Assembly (NCBI RefSeq): GCF_000472905.1 | Contig: NZ_AXAR01000007.1 | Location: forward strand, 62,001 to 126,000 | Source: Alicyclobacillus pomorum DSM 14955 | GTDB taxonomy: Bacteria; Bacillota; Bacilli; Alicyclobacillales; Alicyclobacillaceae | Direction of reading: 5' to 3' | DNA: 64,000 nucleotides | Shown here: one piece after another, positions 17,689 through 28,037 of the stretch | How positions within the stretch are numbered: the first letter of the stretch is position 1 | Layout: every line of letters starts with the position of its first letter | Notes under the pieces: model-generated | The model's database searches: none | What the model saw: the letters and a program-made list of their open reading frames with translations, nothing else | What the model was told of the DNA's origin: nothing | Made by a program: the position numbers and the translations under genes

Positions 17689-18193
17689 CAGACGCCGCAG
17701 TCATCTGCACGGAAGTCACGAAGCAATATGGGCAGAAATACGCCCTACAACAACTCAATCTCACCATTCCCAGCGGCCGTGACCGGTATTGTCGAACCGG
17801 ACGGAGGCACGGCGCAGATGTTCGGTTTGAACGCGGCCACAGACAAAAACGTCATTCGCAGGCAAGTTGGGTACGTACCTCAGAGCATTACGTTGTACGA
17901 AAAGCTGAGCCATTGCCGAAGGGCCCTTAAAGGAGTTGCTGCAGCGCTTTGGCACCGAGTCGGTGTACGTGGAAGCCGACGGTTTCGAAACATTGCCGCC
18001 GTTTCCCGGCGCCAGAAAAACCTGTCGCCAGGGCAACGGCTGGGTGATTGAAACGGATGACGTGATGGATGCGATGCAACACATCTTGCACACAGCGTCG
18101 GAACACGGGGTGGAGATAGAAGCGCTGGAAATGGTTCGCCCCTCGCTGGAATCCGTGTTTCTCTCACTGACAGGAACAAGTTTGCGGGATTGA
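17685..18193 (+). pseudogene. ABC transporter ATP-binding protein, degraded by two internal deletions
   Basis: The start reads normally (AAVICTEVTKQYGQKYALQ to LTIPSG). It then jumps in another frame to AAVTGIVEPDGGTAQMFG and GYVPQSITLYEKLS, and then in a third frame to EGPLKELLQRFGTESVYVEA through LESVFLSLTGTSLRD. The first junction (near 17775) removes the Walker A segment, roughly 20 residues. The second (near 17910) removes the signature, Walker B and H-loop, roughly 130-150 residues. What remains is the two ends of a BcrA/YtrB-type ATPase. It cannot bind ATP. Fresh-looking ends suggest recent loss. Confidence 0.85.
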
Positions 18194-18231
18194 CGTGACC
18201 GCTTTCTGGACCGAAGGAGGGTACTAAAGAG

Positions 18232-19268
18232 ATGTGGAGCATCGTCCGCAAAGAGTTGAAATTGCTGTTGAAGGGAAAGGGAAACTTCTTTTTTCTCATC
18301 ATCAGCCTATATTGTTTATCGTGTTGTTTGGCTCGGTCTTCTCCGGAGCTTCCAATTCGACGCTGACGGTCAACTATGTGGATCTGGATCAGTCCACTGT
18401 GTCCAGGAGCTTCTTGCAGGCAGTCGGCCACGTGAACGGATTCGCTTTGAAACCGGCTGCGTCGTCCTCGGTGGATGACGAGATTCAGAAGATCAAAGAC
18501 GGGAAAATGGACTCGCTGGTTGTCATTCCGAAAGGCTTTGGCCAGGCCATTGCGTCCGGCCAACATCAAGCCAACATTCAATTTTACCGCGACGTCACGG
18601 CGAACACGGTATCCGGACCCATTGAATCGGTCTTGAATGCCGTCGCGAACGAATATCAGAAGCAGCACATTGCCAATGTACTGACTGCGGCGGGCAAGAG
18701 TCCGCAACAAGTACATGAGATCTTGCAACCCTCTGTGCTGATTCAGGAGATCCAGGAAAGTGGCGACAACGGGACGAAGGTGAGTATGCTGGACCAGGTC
18801 GTGCCTGGGTACACTGTGATGTTCGTCTTCTTCATTATTATGAGTATGATGCGAAGCTTTCTGGGAGAGAAAGAATCTGGAATGCTGGCGCGCTTGCGCA
18901 GTACACCGATGCGTCCCATCACGTATCTCCTCGGCATGTGGGTACCTGCCATTATCGCCGTTTTGATTCAGTGTGTCATTCTACTGGGGTTCGGACATTT
19001 TGTCTATGGGGTGAATCTCGGAGACTTGAGCGCCATCAGTCGCATCGTGCTCTGTCTGTCGATTTGCGGAACCGGCATCGGTTTGGCCGTTTCCATGTGG
19101 ATACGCGGAAAAAACCAAGGCAGAGCCATCACGATGCTGATTACGTTGGGAGGCGCCGCGCTCGGCGGCGTGTGGCAGACGTCGGCTGTCCTGTTTGCGT
19201 TTGGCCTGGCTGGTCTGCTCGCCGCTTTCCTGCGCTTTCCTCATTTCCTGCGCACTGCCACCAACTGA
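18232..19268 (+). pseudogene. ABC-2 type permease, frameshifted and truncated
   Basis: ATG 18232 gives MWSIVRKELKLLLKGKGNFF and LIIS, then runs out of frame. The continuation PILFIVLFGSVFSG lies in another frame, restored if one C were added at 18306-18307. The large extracytoplasmic loop and the membrane segments VPGYTVMFVFFIIMSMM and GMWVPAIIAVLIQ follow. Near the end ALGGVW passes directly to a final membrane helix, missing the usual ~40-50 residues between. It is the partner of the broken ATPase upstream. An assembly error could explain the 1-nt shift but not the other losses. Confidence 0.78.
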
Positions 19269-19294
19269 AGTTTGCAAAATCAGCTCGCGACAAG

Positions 19295-19324
19295 GCATCC
19301 ATTCTCCTTGGAATGGATGCTTTT
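19295..19324 (+). terminator. Intrinsic terminator
   Basis: Perfect stem GCATCCATTC / GAATGGATGC, loop TCCTTG, then TTTT. It separates the decayed transporter unit from ruvCAB. The remaining ~120 nt before ruvC show nothing else I recognise. Confidence 0.85.
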
Positions 19325-19444
19325 GGTTTGAGAAGGGGGTTGAGCCATCCTCCACGGATGGCGCGTATGCCATTCCGTACTGGTCGTCAAGTAGGATTTC
19401 TTGATCCAAAACGCGAAGTCATATAGCCTAGGGAGGACCTACAG

Positions 19445-19996
19445 ATGGACGAACAGCGCATCATTGGAATTGACCCTGGTATTGCACGAATGGGATACGG
19501 TATTGTTGCCGTTGCTGGAAATCACACGCAGGCTATTGATTACGGCTGTATTGAGACGCCGCCGGAATGGACGGTTGCACAGCGTCTACAAAAGATATAT
19601 CAGGATTTGCGAAACATCGTGGTTGAATATCACCCGCACGTGATGGCGGTCGAAGAACTGTTTTTCAATCGAAATACAACCACGGCGTTCGTCGTCGGTC
19701 AAGCCCGAGGCGTTGCGCTGTTGGCAGGTGTAGAAGCAGGGCTGACGATGGCAGAGTACACGCCAATGCAGGTGAAAATGGCTGTAACAGGCTATGGAAA
19801 GGCGGATAAGAAACAGGTACAGGAAATGGTTCGAGTGTTACTCAACCTGGCCACCGTGCCGAAGCCGGATGACACAGCCGACGCGTTGGCCGTTGCGATA
19901 ACGCATGCGCATTCGACGCCCATGTTAAACTTGGTAGAACGCGTGGCGTCTCCCCGGGCGCGCACGGTGAACTACGGAAGGGGTGTCAAGCCGTGA
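19445..19996 (+). CDS. ruvC: Holliday junction endonuclease RuvC
   Basis: A 183-residue resolvase. Acidic catalytic residues are visible in [12 protein letters not shown] (first Asp), VEELFF (Glu) and [13 protein letters not shown] (last Asp pair). It cuts four-way junctions handed over by RuvAB. B. subtilis lacks ruvC and uses RecU, so its presence with ruvAB separates this organism from Bacillus proper. SD GGGAGG. Its stop TGA overlaps the ruvA start GTG. Confidence 0.96.
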   Translation: MDEQRIIGIDPGIARMGYGIVAVAGNHTQAIDYGCIETPPEWTVAQRLQKIYQDLRNIVVEYHPHVMAVEELFFNRNTTTAFVVGQARGVALLAGVEAGLTMAEYTPMQVKMAVTGYGKADKKQVQEMVRVLLNLATVPKPDDTADALAVAITHAHSTPMLNLVERVASPRARTVNYGRGVKP

Positions 19997-20607
19997 TTGC
20001 GTTTTTGCGCGGCATCGCACATACGGTCGGGGAAGGGTACGTCGACGTCGACGTGCACGGTGTTGGCTATCGCGCCTTTGTGGCGCAAAACGTCGCAGAC
20101 AGCCTGCAAAGCGGTCAGGAAGTGTTTTTGTTCACTTACCAGGCCGTGCGGGAAGACGCCATATTGCTGTACGGATTTCCCACCGAAGACGACCGGAACT
20201 GGTTTGAATTGTTGATTGGCGTATCGGGAATCGGTCCCAAAGGCGCCTTGCAAATTCTATCTGGCATCAGCGGGGCGGACTTTGCGGAAGCCATTTACGC
20301 GGAGGATGTCGACGCGCTCTGTCGATTGCCTGGCGTCGGGAAAAAGACGGCACAGCGTTTGGTCGTGGAACTCAAGGACAAATTGGAGGCTATGTGGCGC
20401 GTGTCAAGGACGACGTCTCGTAAACAGGTCGCTGCGTCCGCCGCGACGGAGGCGAGCCAGGTTGAACGAGATGTCGTTGAGGCATTGGTGAGCCTTGGCT
20501 ATAATGAAAGGCAAGCTGTGGAGCAAGTGCGTCAAGTCCTCTCAGAAGCGCCATCCATCGCCGTTGAAGACGCGTTGCGACTGTGTTTACAGAGGATGTC
20601 TCGCTGA
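19993..20607 (+). CDS. ruvA: Holliday junction branch migration protein RuvA
   Basis: 204 residues: an N-terminal OB fold, a double helix-hairpin-helix region ([16 protein letters not shown] and [16 protein letters not shown]) and a C-terminal RuvB-binding domain ([18 protein letters not shown]). It binds the junction as a tetramer and docks RuvB. The GTG start overlaps the ruvC stop by one base pair step (GTGA), so translation is coupled. Confidence 0.97.
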   Translation: MIAFLRGIAHTVGEGYVDVDVHGVGYRAFVAQNVADSLQSGQEVFLFTYQAVREDAILLYGFPTEDDRNWFELLIGVSGIGPKGALQILSGISGADFAEAIYAEDVDALCRLPGVGKKTAQRLVVELKDKLEAMWRVSRTTSRKQVAASAATEASQVERDVVEALVSLGYNERQAVEQVRQVLSEAPSIAVEDALRLCLQRMSR

Positions 20608-20669
20608 CTTACACTGTCGAGAACTCACGGTTGGGATGACCCGAGGGCGCAAGATGGAGGGAATGACGT

Positions 20670-21686
20670 TTGACTGAACGAGTGATATCTGCGGACTGGA
20701 GTGGCGAGGACGCTGCGTTTGAATCCCTTCGGCCTCGCTTTTTGGACGATTACATCGGACAAGATAAAATCAAGGACAACTTGCGCGTCTTTATCGAGGC
20801 GGCCAAGGAGAGGTCCGAATCGCTGGACCACGTGTTACTGTACGGACCACCTGGGCTGGGCAAGACGTCGCTTTCGATGATTATTGCGAATGAACTTGGC
20901 GTACATATTCGTATTACGTCAGGGCCTGCCATTGAAAGACCGGGAGATCTTGCCGCGCTGTTGACGAACCTGCAGCCGGGCGACGTCCTGTTCATTGACG
21001 AAATTCACAGGTTGTCGCGGGCCGTGGAAGAAGTCCTGTATCCAGCCATGGAGGATTACGCCATTGATATTATGATTGGCAAGGGGCCGAGCGCGCGCTC
21101 CGTACGCTTGGACTTGCCGCCGTTTACGTTAATAGGCGCCACGACGCGAGCAGGTTTGCTGTCGGCGCCGCTGCGAGATCGGTTTGGTGTGATTGCACAT
21201 TTAGACTATTACACCGTGGAAGATTTGACGAAAATTATTCGGCGCACTGGAGATATCCTGCGTCTTCCGATGGACGACGAAGCTGCGGCCGAAATTGCGC
21301 GCCGGTCGCGGGGGACGCCAAGAATTGCAAACCGCTTGCTGAAGCGCGTGCGCGACTTTGCCCAGGTGGAACGCGCCGCCGTTCTCACGAAAGAGATTGC
21401 TGCCCACGCGCTCAGCAAACTGAATGTGGACGACCTAGGACTGGATGAATTGGACTACAAAGTATTAATGACGATGATCCAGAAATTCGGAGGGGGTCCG
21501 GTGGGACTCGACACCTTGGCAGCTGCAGTCGGTGAAGAGTCTGGAACCATTGAAGATGTCTATGAACCCTATTTAATTCAAATGGGCTTGATACAGCGTA
21601 CGCCGCGTGGCCGAATTGCCACCGTACGCGCCTATCAACACTTGAATTACCCTGTCCCAGAGCGGATTGGTGGAGATGTGGAATGA
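20670..21686 (+). CDS. ruvB: Holliday junction helicase RuvB
   Basis: A 338-residue AAA+ motor that drives branch migration. Walker A is [11 protein letters not shown], Walker [10 protein letters not shown], with sensor 1 in GATTRAG and a C-terminal winged helix. Normal length. The TTG start lies 8 nt behind GGAGGG. Confidence 0.97.
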   Translation: MTERVISADWSGEDAAFESLRPRFLDDYIGQDKIKDNLRVFIEAAKERSESLDHVLLYGPPGLGKTSLSMIIANELGVHIRITSGPAIERPGDLAALLTNLQPGDVLFIDEIHRLSRAVEEVLYPAMEDYAIDIMIGKGPSARSVRLDLPPFTLIGATTRAGLLSAPLRDRFGVIAHLDYYTVEDLTKIIRRTGDILRLPMDDEAAAEIARRSRGTPRIANRLLKRVRDFAQVERAAVLTKEIAAHALSKLNVDDLGLDELDYKVLMTMIQKFGGGPVGLDTLAAAVGEESGTIEDVYEPYLIQMGLIQRTPRGRIATVRAYQHLNYPVPERIGGDVE

Positions 21687-21709
21687 ACATATGTCCCGCG
21701 CGGGCTGCG

Positions 21710-21740
21710 ACCCCAAGAAACACTGCGTCGAGAACGAAAA
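21710..21740 (+). promoter_or_regulatory. Candidate SigI-dependent autoregulatory promoter
   Basis: ACCCC (21710-21714) and CGAAAA (21735-21740), 20 nt apart, resemble the -35 and -10 elements described for sigma-I promoters and sit just upstream of sigI. The spacing is longer than I would expect, so this is tentative. Confidence 0.3.
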
Positions 21741-21761
21741 TAGTGGAGCGAGGTGGAATGC

Positions 21762-22508
21762 GTGCGTGGATTGCTCTTTCGCCGCAAGAACACCGAGGAC
21801 AACCGTCAACTGGATAAGTTGCTTCAACGAGCGCAGGCGGGGGATGAGGACGCCCGCAACGCCTTGATTGAAACGTATTCTCCATTCGTGCTACGCATTG
21901 CCTCGCAGGCCTCGAGGCGGTACATTGAACGGGGACGGGATGACGAGTACAGTGTGGCTTTGCTTGCGATGAACGAAGCCATCGACAGGTACAATCCGGA
22001 TCGGAACGTCAATTTCCTCGGATTTGCGGAAACCATCATCCGACGCCGTCTGATTGACCACTTCCGGACACAACGGACCCAGTCGAGGGCAGTGCCCTGG
22101 ACCGAGTTCGATGTCGTCGACGATGAAGACAACGTGACGAACTACGTGGAAGTACAGACTTCCATCGCAGTTCACCAGCGGGCGGAAGAACAGGAGGCGC
22201 GCCGCCTGGAGATTGCGGAGTACGCGGAGCGTTTGCGAGACTACGGACTGTCGTTCAGCGAACTTGTGGATTTGTCGCCGAAACACGCCGATGCGCGTGC
22301 ACACGCCATTCAGGTCGCGCGGATCGTCGCAGACGACGCAGAACTTCGTGAATACGTCCTCGAGAAAAAGGCGTTGCCCCTGAAAGCCTTGGAGGACCGC
22401 GTCGGCGTCTCGAGAAAGACGATGGAGCGCCAACGAAAGTACATCCTCGCCGTGGTCTTGCTGCTGTGCGGAGATTTTCAGCACCTGCAGTCATTCATTT
22501 CCGAGTAG
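21762..22508 (+). CDS. sigI: RNA polymerase sigma factor SigI
   Basis: About 248 residues. A sigma-70 region 2 is visible (NALIETYSPFVLRIAS, MNEAIDRYNPDRNVNFLGFA, IIRRRLIDHFR), followed by the SigI-specific C-terminal domain (YGLSFSELVDLSPKH, VSRKTMERQRKYILAV) in place of region 4. In B. subtilis it responds to heat and envelope stress and controls wall-related genes. GTG 21762 is chosen because GAGGTGG lies 8 nt upstream; GTG 21753 is in frame but too close. rsgI follows 15 nt downstream. Confidence 0.93.
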   Translation: MRGLLFRRKNTEDNRQLDKLLQRAQAGDEDARNALIETYSPFVLRIASQASRRYIERGRDDEYSVALLAMNEAIDRYNPDRNVNFLGFAETIIRRRLIDHFRTQRTQSRAVPWTEFDVVDDEDNVTNYVEVQTSIAVHQRAEEQEARRLEIAEYAERLRDYGLSFSELVDLSPKHADARAHAIQVARIVADDAELREYVLEKKALPLKALEDRVGVSRKTMERQRKYILAVVLLLCGDFQHLQSFISE

Positions 22509-22523
22509 AGAGGGGGGGCAAGG

Positions 22524-23966
22524 ATGCGCCGTCGAGGGATTGTGATGGATTTGACGGTGGATTCCGCAGTCGTGTTATCTGCGGACGGAGAATTTTGCAG
22601 GTTGCCGCGCAGCGCCGACATGGCCGTGGGCAGTGAGGTTTCCTGGGAGTCCCACGATGTGGCCCCAAACCGTGGAGCGAGAGCGCGGCGCTGGGGATTT
22701 TCTGGAATCTGGTATCGCGTTGGCATCGCGGGTGCGGCAGCGTGTCTGGCGATTGCGGCCGGCGCGTGGTGGAGCGTCGGTGTGGAGCACCCGGTGGAAG
22801 CGTATGCGCGCGTTTCCATTGACATCAACCCGAGCGTCGCCGTCACCGTGAATTCGCAGATGGTGGTCATTGACGCGACGGGGATGAATGCAGATGGCCG
22901 ACGATTGGTGTCCCAATTGAAATTGAAAGGTGAACCCTTAAAACGTGCTGTTTCGGACGTGCTGAATGCTGCTGCACAAGACGGCATGCTGCCGGACGCA
23001 GACACCATCCTGATTTCGGCAGCACCGGCGCAGTCGAATGCAAAGGTGGATCAGACGGCCGAGAAAATCGCGACGCAAGCCGAACAAGATGTGCAGTCGG
23101 CCATCTACAGCAATCCACTGGTGCAGAAACACCACCCGAAGGTGTATGCGCTGGGACTGTCGAGCATGATTTGGAGCGCGGCGAATCAGGCGAACATATC
23201 ACCTGGGAAATTGGCCGCATACCTGATTGCGAGTACCGAAGGACAGTCGGTCAGTCTGAACCAGTTGCAGGGTGAAACACTCGGTAGCATCCTGTCGAGC
23301 ACCAAGTCGAAATCAGCGATGCAGGTACTTCATGCGAACGATGTTGAACAAATTGAAAAATGGCTGAAACAACTGCCAGTTCCTACACCTTCGGTTGTCA
23401 CAAGTAACGCAGTTCCGAGCCTAGGCCATGCGCCGAGCGAAAAGGTGTCCAGCAACCGACCTGCAATACCGAGCGCCTCGGAGCACAAGGGTTCATCTGC
23501 ACAGACCGTCGTCGGAAATCATCTGAGCGTTGGTGGTCCATCCTCAAATCACACTGGCAAAGGTCCAGGAACTGGGACGGGCAACCAGGCTTCGAATAAG
23601 GCGCAAGACTCAGAGAACAGTGTTACCGTACATCTGGGGAACAGTGTGATCACTGTCCCCCTCGGTGTTCTCCTGCTGCCTAGCGTCAATTCACAGGCGC
23701 ACGAGCAGACTGGTGGTTCGAAGAATGACGACAAGGGCAATCACCATGTCAACATGGACAGACCGTGGAATGATATCCGAGCGGACGATGAGAAAGAGAC
23801 AGCAGCTTCTGCTGCCCTGGGTGGCCCAGGTTCGTCTGGAAACTCAAAGAAGCACGACAAGGAAAAGAAGTGTGGGCATTGCCACCCGTCAACAAATCAC
23901 TCAAAAAGTGAATCAAAAAACGGTGGACTGCTCAGTGGACTATTCGGTTTATTACGGAATCATTAA
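22524..23966 (+). CDS. rsgI: Anti-sigma-I factor RsgI
   Basis: 480 residues. The N-terminal RsgI domain (~1-50, GIVMDLTVDSAVVLSADGEF) should bind SigI in the cytoplasm; it is followed by one membrane helix (~64-84). The conserved extracytoplasmic domain begins AYARVSIDINPSVAVTVN and contains the Asn102-Pro103 pair, where RsgI proteins of this type are reported to cleave themselves. The distal ~200 residues are low-complexity (Ser/Gly/Asn/His/Lys), ending in a Cys/His-rich tail (KKCGHCH). No sugar-binding module is visible. It follows sigI, and a terminator comes after. Confidence 0.9.
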   Translation: MRRRGIVMDLTVDSAVVLSADGEFCRLPRSADMAVGSEVSWESHDVAPNRGARARRWGFSGIWYRVGIAGAAACLAIAAGAWWSVGVEHPVEAYARVSIDINPSVAVTVNSQMVVIDATGMNADGRRLVSQLKLKGEPLKRAVSDVLNAAAQDGMLPDADTILISAAPAQSNAKVDQTAEKIATQAEQDVQSAIYSNPLVQKHHPKVYALGLSSMIWSAANQANISPGKLAAYLIASTEGQSVSLNQLQGETLGSILSSTKSKSAMQVLHANDVEQIEKWLKQLPVPTPSVVTSNAVPSLGHAPSEKVSSNRPAIPSASEHKGSSAQTVVGNHLSVGGPSSNHTGKGPGTGTGNQASNKAQDSENSVTVHLGNSVITVPLGVLLLPSVNSQAHEQTGGSKNDDKGNHHVNMDRPWNDIRADDEKETAASAALGGPGSSGNSKKHDKEKKCGHCHPSTNHSKSESKNGGLLSGLFGLLRNH

Positions 23967-23987
23967 GCTACTTATTCGATGAATACC

Positions 23988-24019
23988 AACGGACGCCAGC
24001 GAATGCAGGTGTCCGTTTT
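23988..24019 (+). terminator. Terminator of sigI-rsgI
   Basis: Stem AACGGACGCC / GGTGTCCGTT (one G-T pair), followed by TT and a short pyrimidine stretch. Moderate strength. Confidence 0.65.
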
Positions 24020-24047
24020 GCATGTGCGCACGGCACGAGCCGCTGAT

Positions 24048-24076
24048 TTGGGACATTGTCTGTGTTCGCGTATAAT
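24048..24076 (+). promoter_or_regulatory. Sigma-A promoter of queA-tgt-yajC
   Basis: TTGGGA, 17-nt spacer, TATAAT. It is 30 nt upstream of the queA start. Confidence 0.75.
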
Positions 24077-24105
24077 AAGACCCGCACGTACAGATTGAAA
24101 GGTGA

Positions 24106-26326
<2,221 letters not shown>

Positions 26327-26328
26327 GT

Positions 26329-26607
26329 TTGGGCAACATTATACTGATTGTTGTTATGCTGGTGGTATTTTACGCGCTGCTCATTCTGCCTCAACGCAGG
26401 CAGCAGAAACAGCGTCAACAAATGATGCAAAGCATGGGCCCCGGCGCGAAAATCATGACCACCTCGGGGATTTACGGTCGCGTTGTGTCTGTGCAAGATG
26501 ACATATTGCGCGTGAATGTGGCCGACGGCGTGGAATTGGAGATGGATCCGCGCGCAGTGATGCGAGTTATCGAGCCGGCTCCAGAGGCGGCCAAGTCAGA
26601 AGCGTAA
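26329..26607 (+). CDS. yajC: Preprotein translocase subunit YajC
   Basis: A 92-residue single-pass protein: membrane helix ~4-22 (IILIVVMLVVFYALLILP), then the conserved RRQQKQRQQMMQSMGPG and a small beta domain (GAKIMTTSGIYGRVV). An accessory of SecDF. The TTG start is 2 nt after the tgt stop, with SD AAAGGAAG. Terminator follows. Confidence 0.95.
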   Translation: MGNIILIVVMLVVFYALLILPQRRQQKQRQQMMQSMGPGAKIMTTSGIYGRVVSVQDDILRVNVADGVELEMDPRAVMRVIEPAPEAAKSEA

Positions 26608-26613
26608 TTCTGA

Positions 26614-26638
26614 GCCCGCGCGAAGCGCGGGCCTTTTT
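26614..26638 (+). terminator. Intrinsic terminator after yajC
   Basis: Stem GCCCGCGC / GCGCGGGC, loop GAA, then CTTTTT. Confidence 0.9.
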
Positions 26639-26674
26639 GATGGAATGAATCGATGTGGATTGGGGCCTCGGTGC

Positions 26675-27073
26675 TCAGTCAGAGACGGTGTTGACGCCGA
26701 TAATTCCTCCAAAACAGCCTATCAGGCACATCAGCAACAACCGAAACAGTCCACTTGGATCCATCGAGAACGTGGTAAATACGACAAGTCCGATACCAAT
26801 CATGACGAGAGCGTACAACAGGCCAACCATTCCGCCGTAAAACCAGCCTCGTTCCGCAGCAGCACGGCTTCCGGAGATACCGCCGAGAAAGATGGCCAAA
26901 CAGTGAATCACGTACGCCGCCACGAGTATGTGGCTGTCGCTTGGAGATCCATAATGAGCCCATACTGCGACACACAGGATGCCTACCAGAGCCAGAAACA
27001 AGCTCCAAGCCAGACCATAAAGGACGGGAAAGCGCCGGAGGACCCCCATTGTTCCGCGCAACGACATATCCAA
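26675..27073 (-). CDS. TIGR04086 (YrzE-like) membrane protein
   Basis: About 132 residues with four hydrophobic segments and the conserved GGISGSRAAAERGWFYGG loop. The family sits beside yajC in many Bacilli (yrzE in B. subtilis), as here on the opposite strand. Function unknown. I choose TTG 27073 because AAAGGAG is 8 nt upstream; ATG 27067 is the alternative. The gap to DUF421 contains the hairpin noted below. Confidence 0.82.
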   Translation of the reverse strand: MDMSLRGTMGVLRRFPVLYGLAWSLFLALVGILCVAVWAHYGSPSDSHILVAAYVIHCLAIFLGGISGSRAAAERGWFYGGMVGLLYALVMIGIGLVVFTTFSMDPSGLFRLLLMCLIGCFGGIIGVNTVSD

Positions 27074-27254
27074 TGTACTCGCTCCTTTCACAACTGAAAT
27101 CATTGAGCCCCTGCCTTTGCCTGTCTGACTTATTCATATTCTTGCATGGCCACTGCTATGAAATGATGTGATACAATGAATATACAAAACATTCCAAACA
27201 TCCTATCGGAATCATGGTGCTGTATGACGCCTCAGAAGTCGTCGATGGTAAGTC

Positions 27255-27291
27255 AGCCCCCTTCCGGTCATACTATGGCCGGAAGGGGGCT
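27255..27291 (+). promoter_or_regulatory. SD-sequestering hairpin with internal sigma-G-like -10
   Basis: Perfect 13-bp inverted repeat AGCCCCCTTCCGG / CCGGAAGGGGGCT around an 11-nt loop. The 3' arm is the SD of the DUF421 gene (GTG 5 nt later). The loop contains CATACTA (27269-27275), the sigma-G -10 consensus. No convincing -35 (GNATA) is seen 17-18 nt upstream, and no T-run follows the stem. Confidence 0.65.
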
Positions 27292-27296
27292 ACGTT

Positions 27297-28037
27297 GTGT
27301 TAAAGATACCAATCTGGGAGTTTTGCCTGCGCATTGTCATCCTCTACATCGTCGTCGGGATTGCCTTGCGCGTGATGGGAAAGCGCGAAATTGGACAACT
27401 TTCTGTATTCGACTTCGTCGTTTCGGTGATGATTGCGGAGCTGTCCACAGTACCGATGGAGGATACGGATCAACCCTTGATGCAGGCGCTGCTGTCTGTC
27501 GGCTCCCTGGTGGCCTTGCAAGTGTTGGTCGCGATAATACAGTTAAAGAGCCGCCGTTTCCGACACCTGATTGACGGTGAACCGACGATTCTTGTGGAAC
27601 ACGGTCAGATTCAGGACAAGGAAATGCGAAAGATGCGGTATACCGTCAACGACCTGATGATGCAACTGCGTGAAAAGGGCATCGCAAACGTAGCGGACGT
27701 GGAGTTTGCGATTCTCGAAACCTCAGGAAAACTCAGTGTGTTTCCAAAGGCGGAACGGAGACCCGTGACGCCGGCTGACCTCCACCAGAAAGTGTCTCCT
27801 GAGAGCATTCACATGCCTGTGATCAAGGACGGGCAACTGATTCAAAAGACGCTAGACCACTTGCATCGCGACAAACAGTGGCTGCTGCAAGAGTTGAATC
27901 GGCGCGGATACAAGCGCGTGGAAGACGTGTTCTTCGCATCAGTGGACCCCGATGGCACGCTGTTCATTGACGCGATGGATAACGGGGATGGGAACAGCGA
28001 CAAGCGTGAAGGAAACGCCGGCGACGGGTCACATTGA
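27297..28037 (+). CDS. DUF421 (YetF/YrbG family) membrane protein
   Basis: 246 residues: three membrane segments in the first ~85 residues (including VVGIALRVMGKREIGQLSVFDFVV), then a soluble YetF-type alpha/beta repeat domain ending in a charged tail. The conserved MGKRE motif is present. In Bacilli such proteins sit in the spore inner membrane and affect spore resistance or germination. yrbG occupies the same position in B. subtilis. GTG start inside a hairpin-controlled leader. The last 9 nt overlap spoVB, which is convergent. Confidence 0.88.
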   Translation: MLKIPIWEFCLRIVILYIVVGIALRVMGKREIGQLSVFDFVVSVMIAELSTVPMEDTDQPLMQALLSVGSLVALQVLVAIIQLKSRRFRHLIDGEPTILVEHGQIQDKEMRKMRYTVNDLMMQLREKGIANVADVEFAILETSGKLSVFPKAERRPVTPADLHQKVSPESIHMPVIKDGQLIQKTLDHLHRDKQWLLQELNRRGYKRVEDVFFASVDPDGTLFIDAMDNGDGNSDKREGNAGDGSH

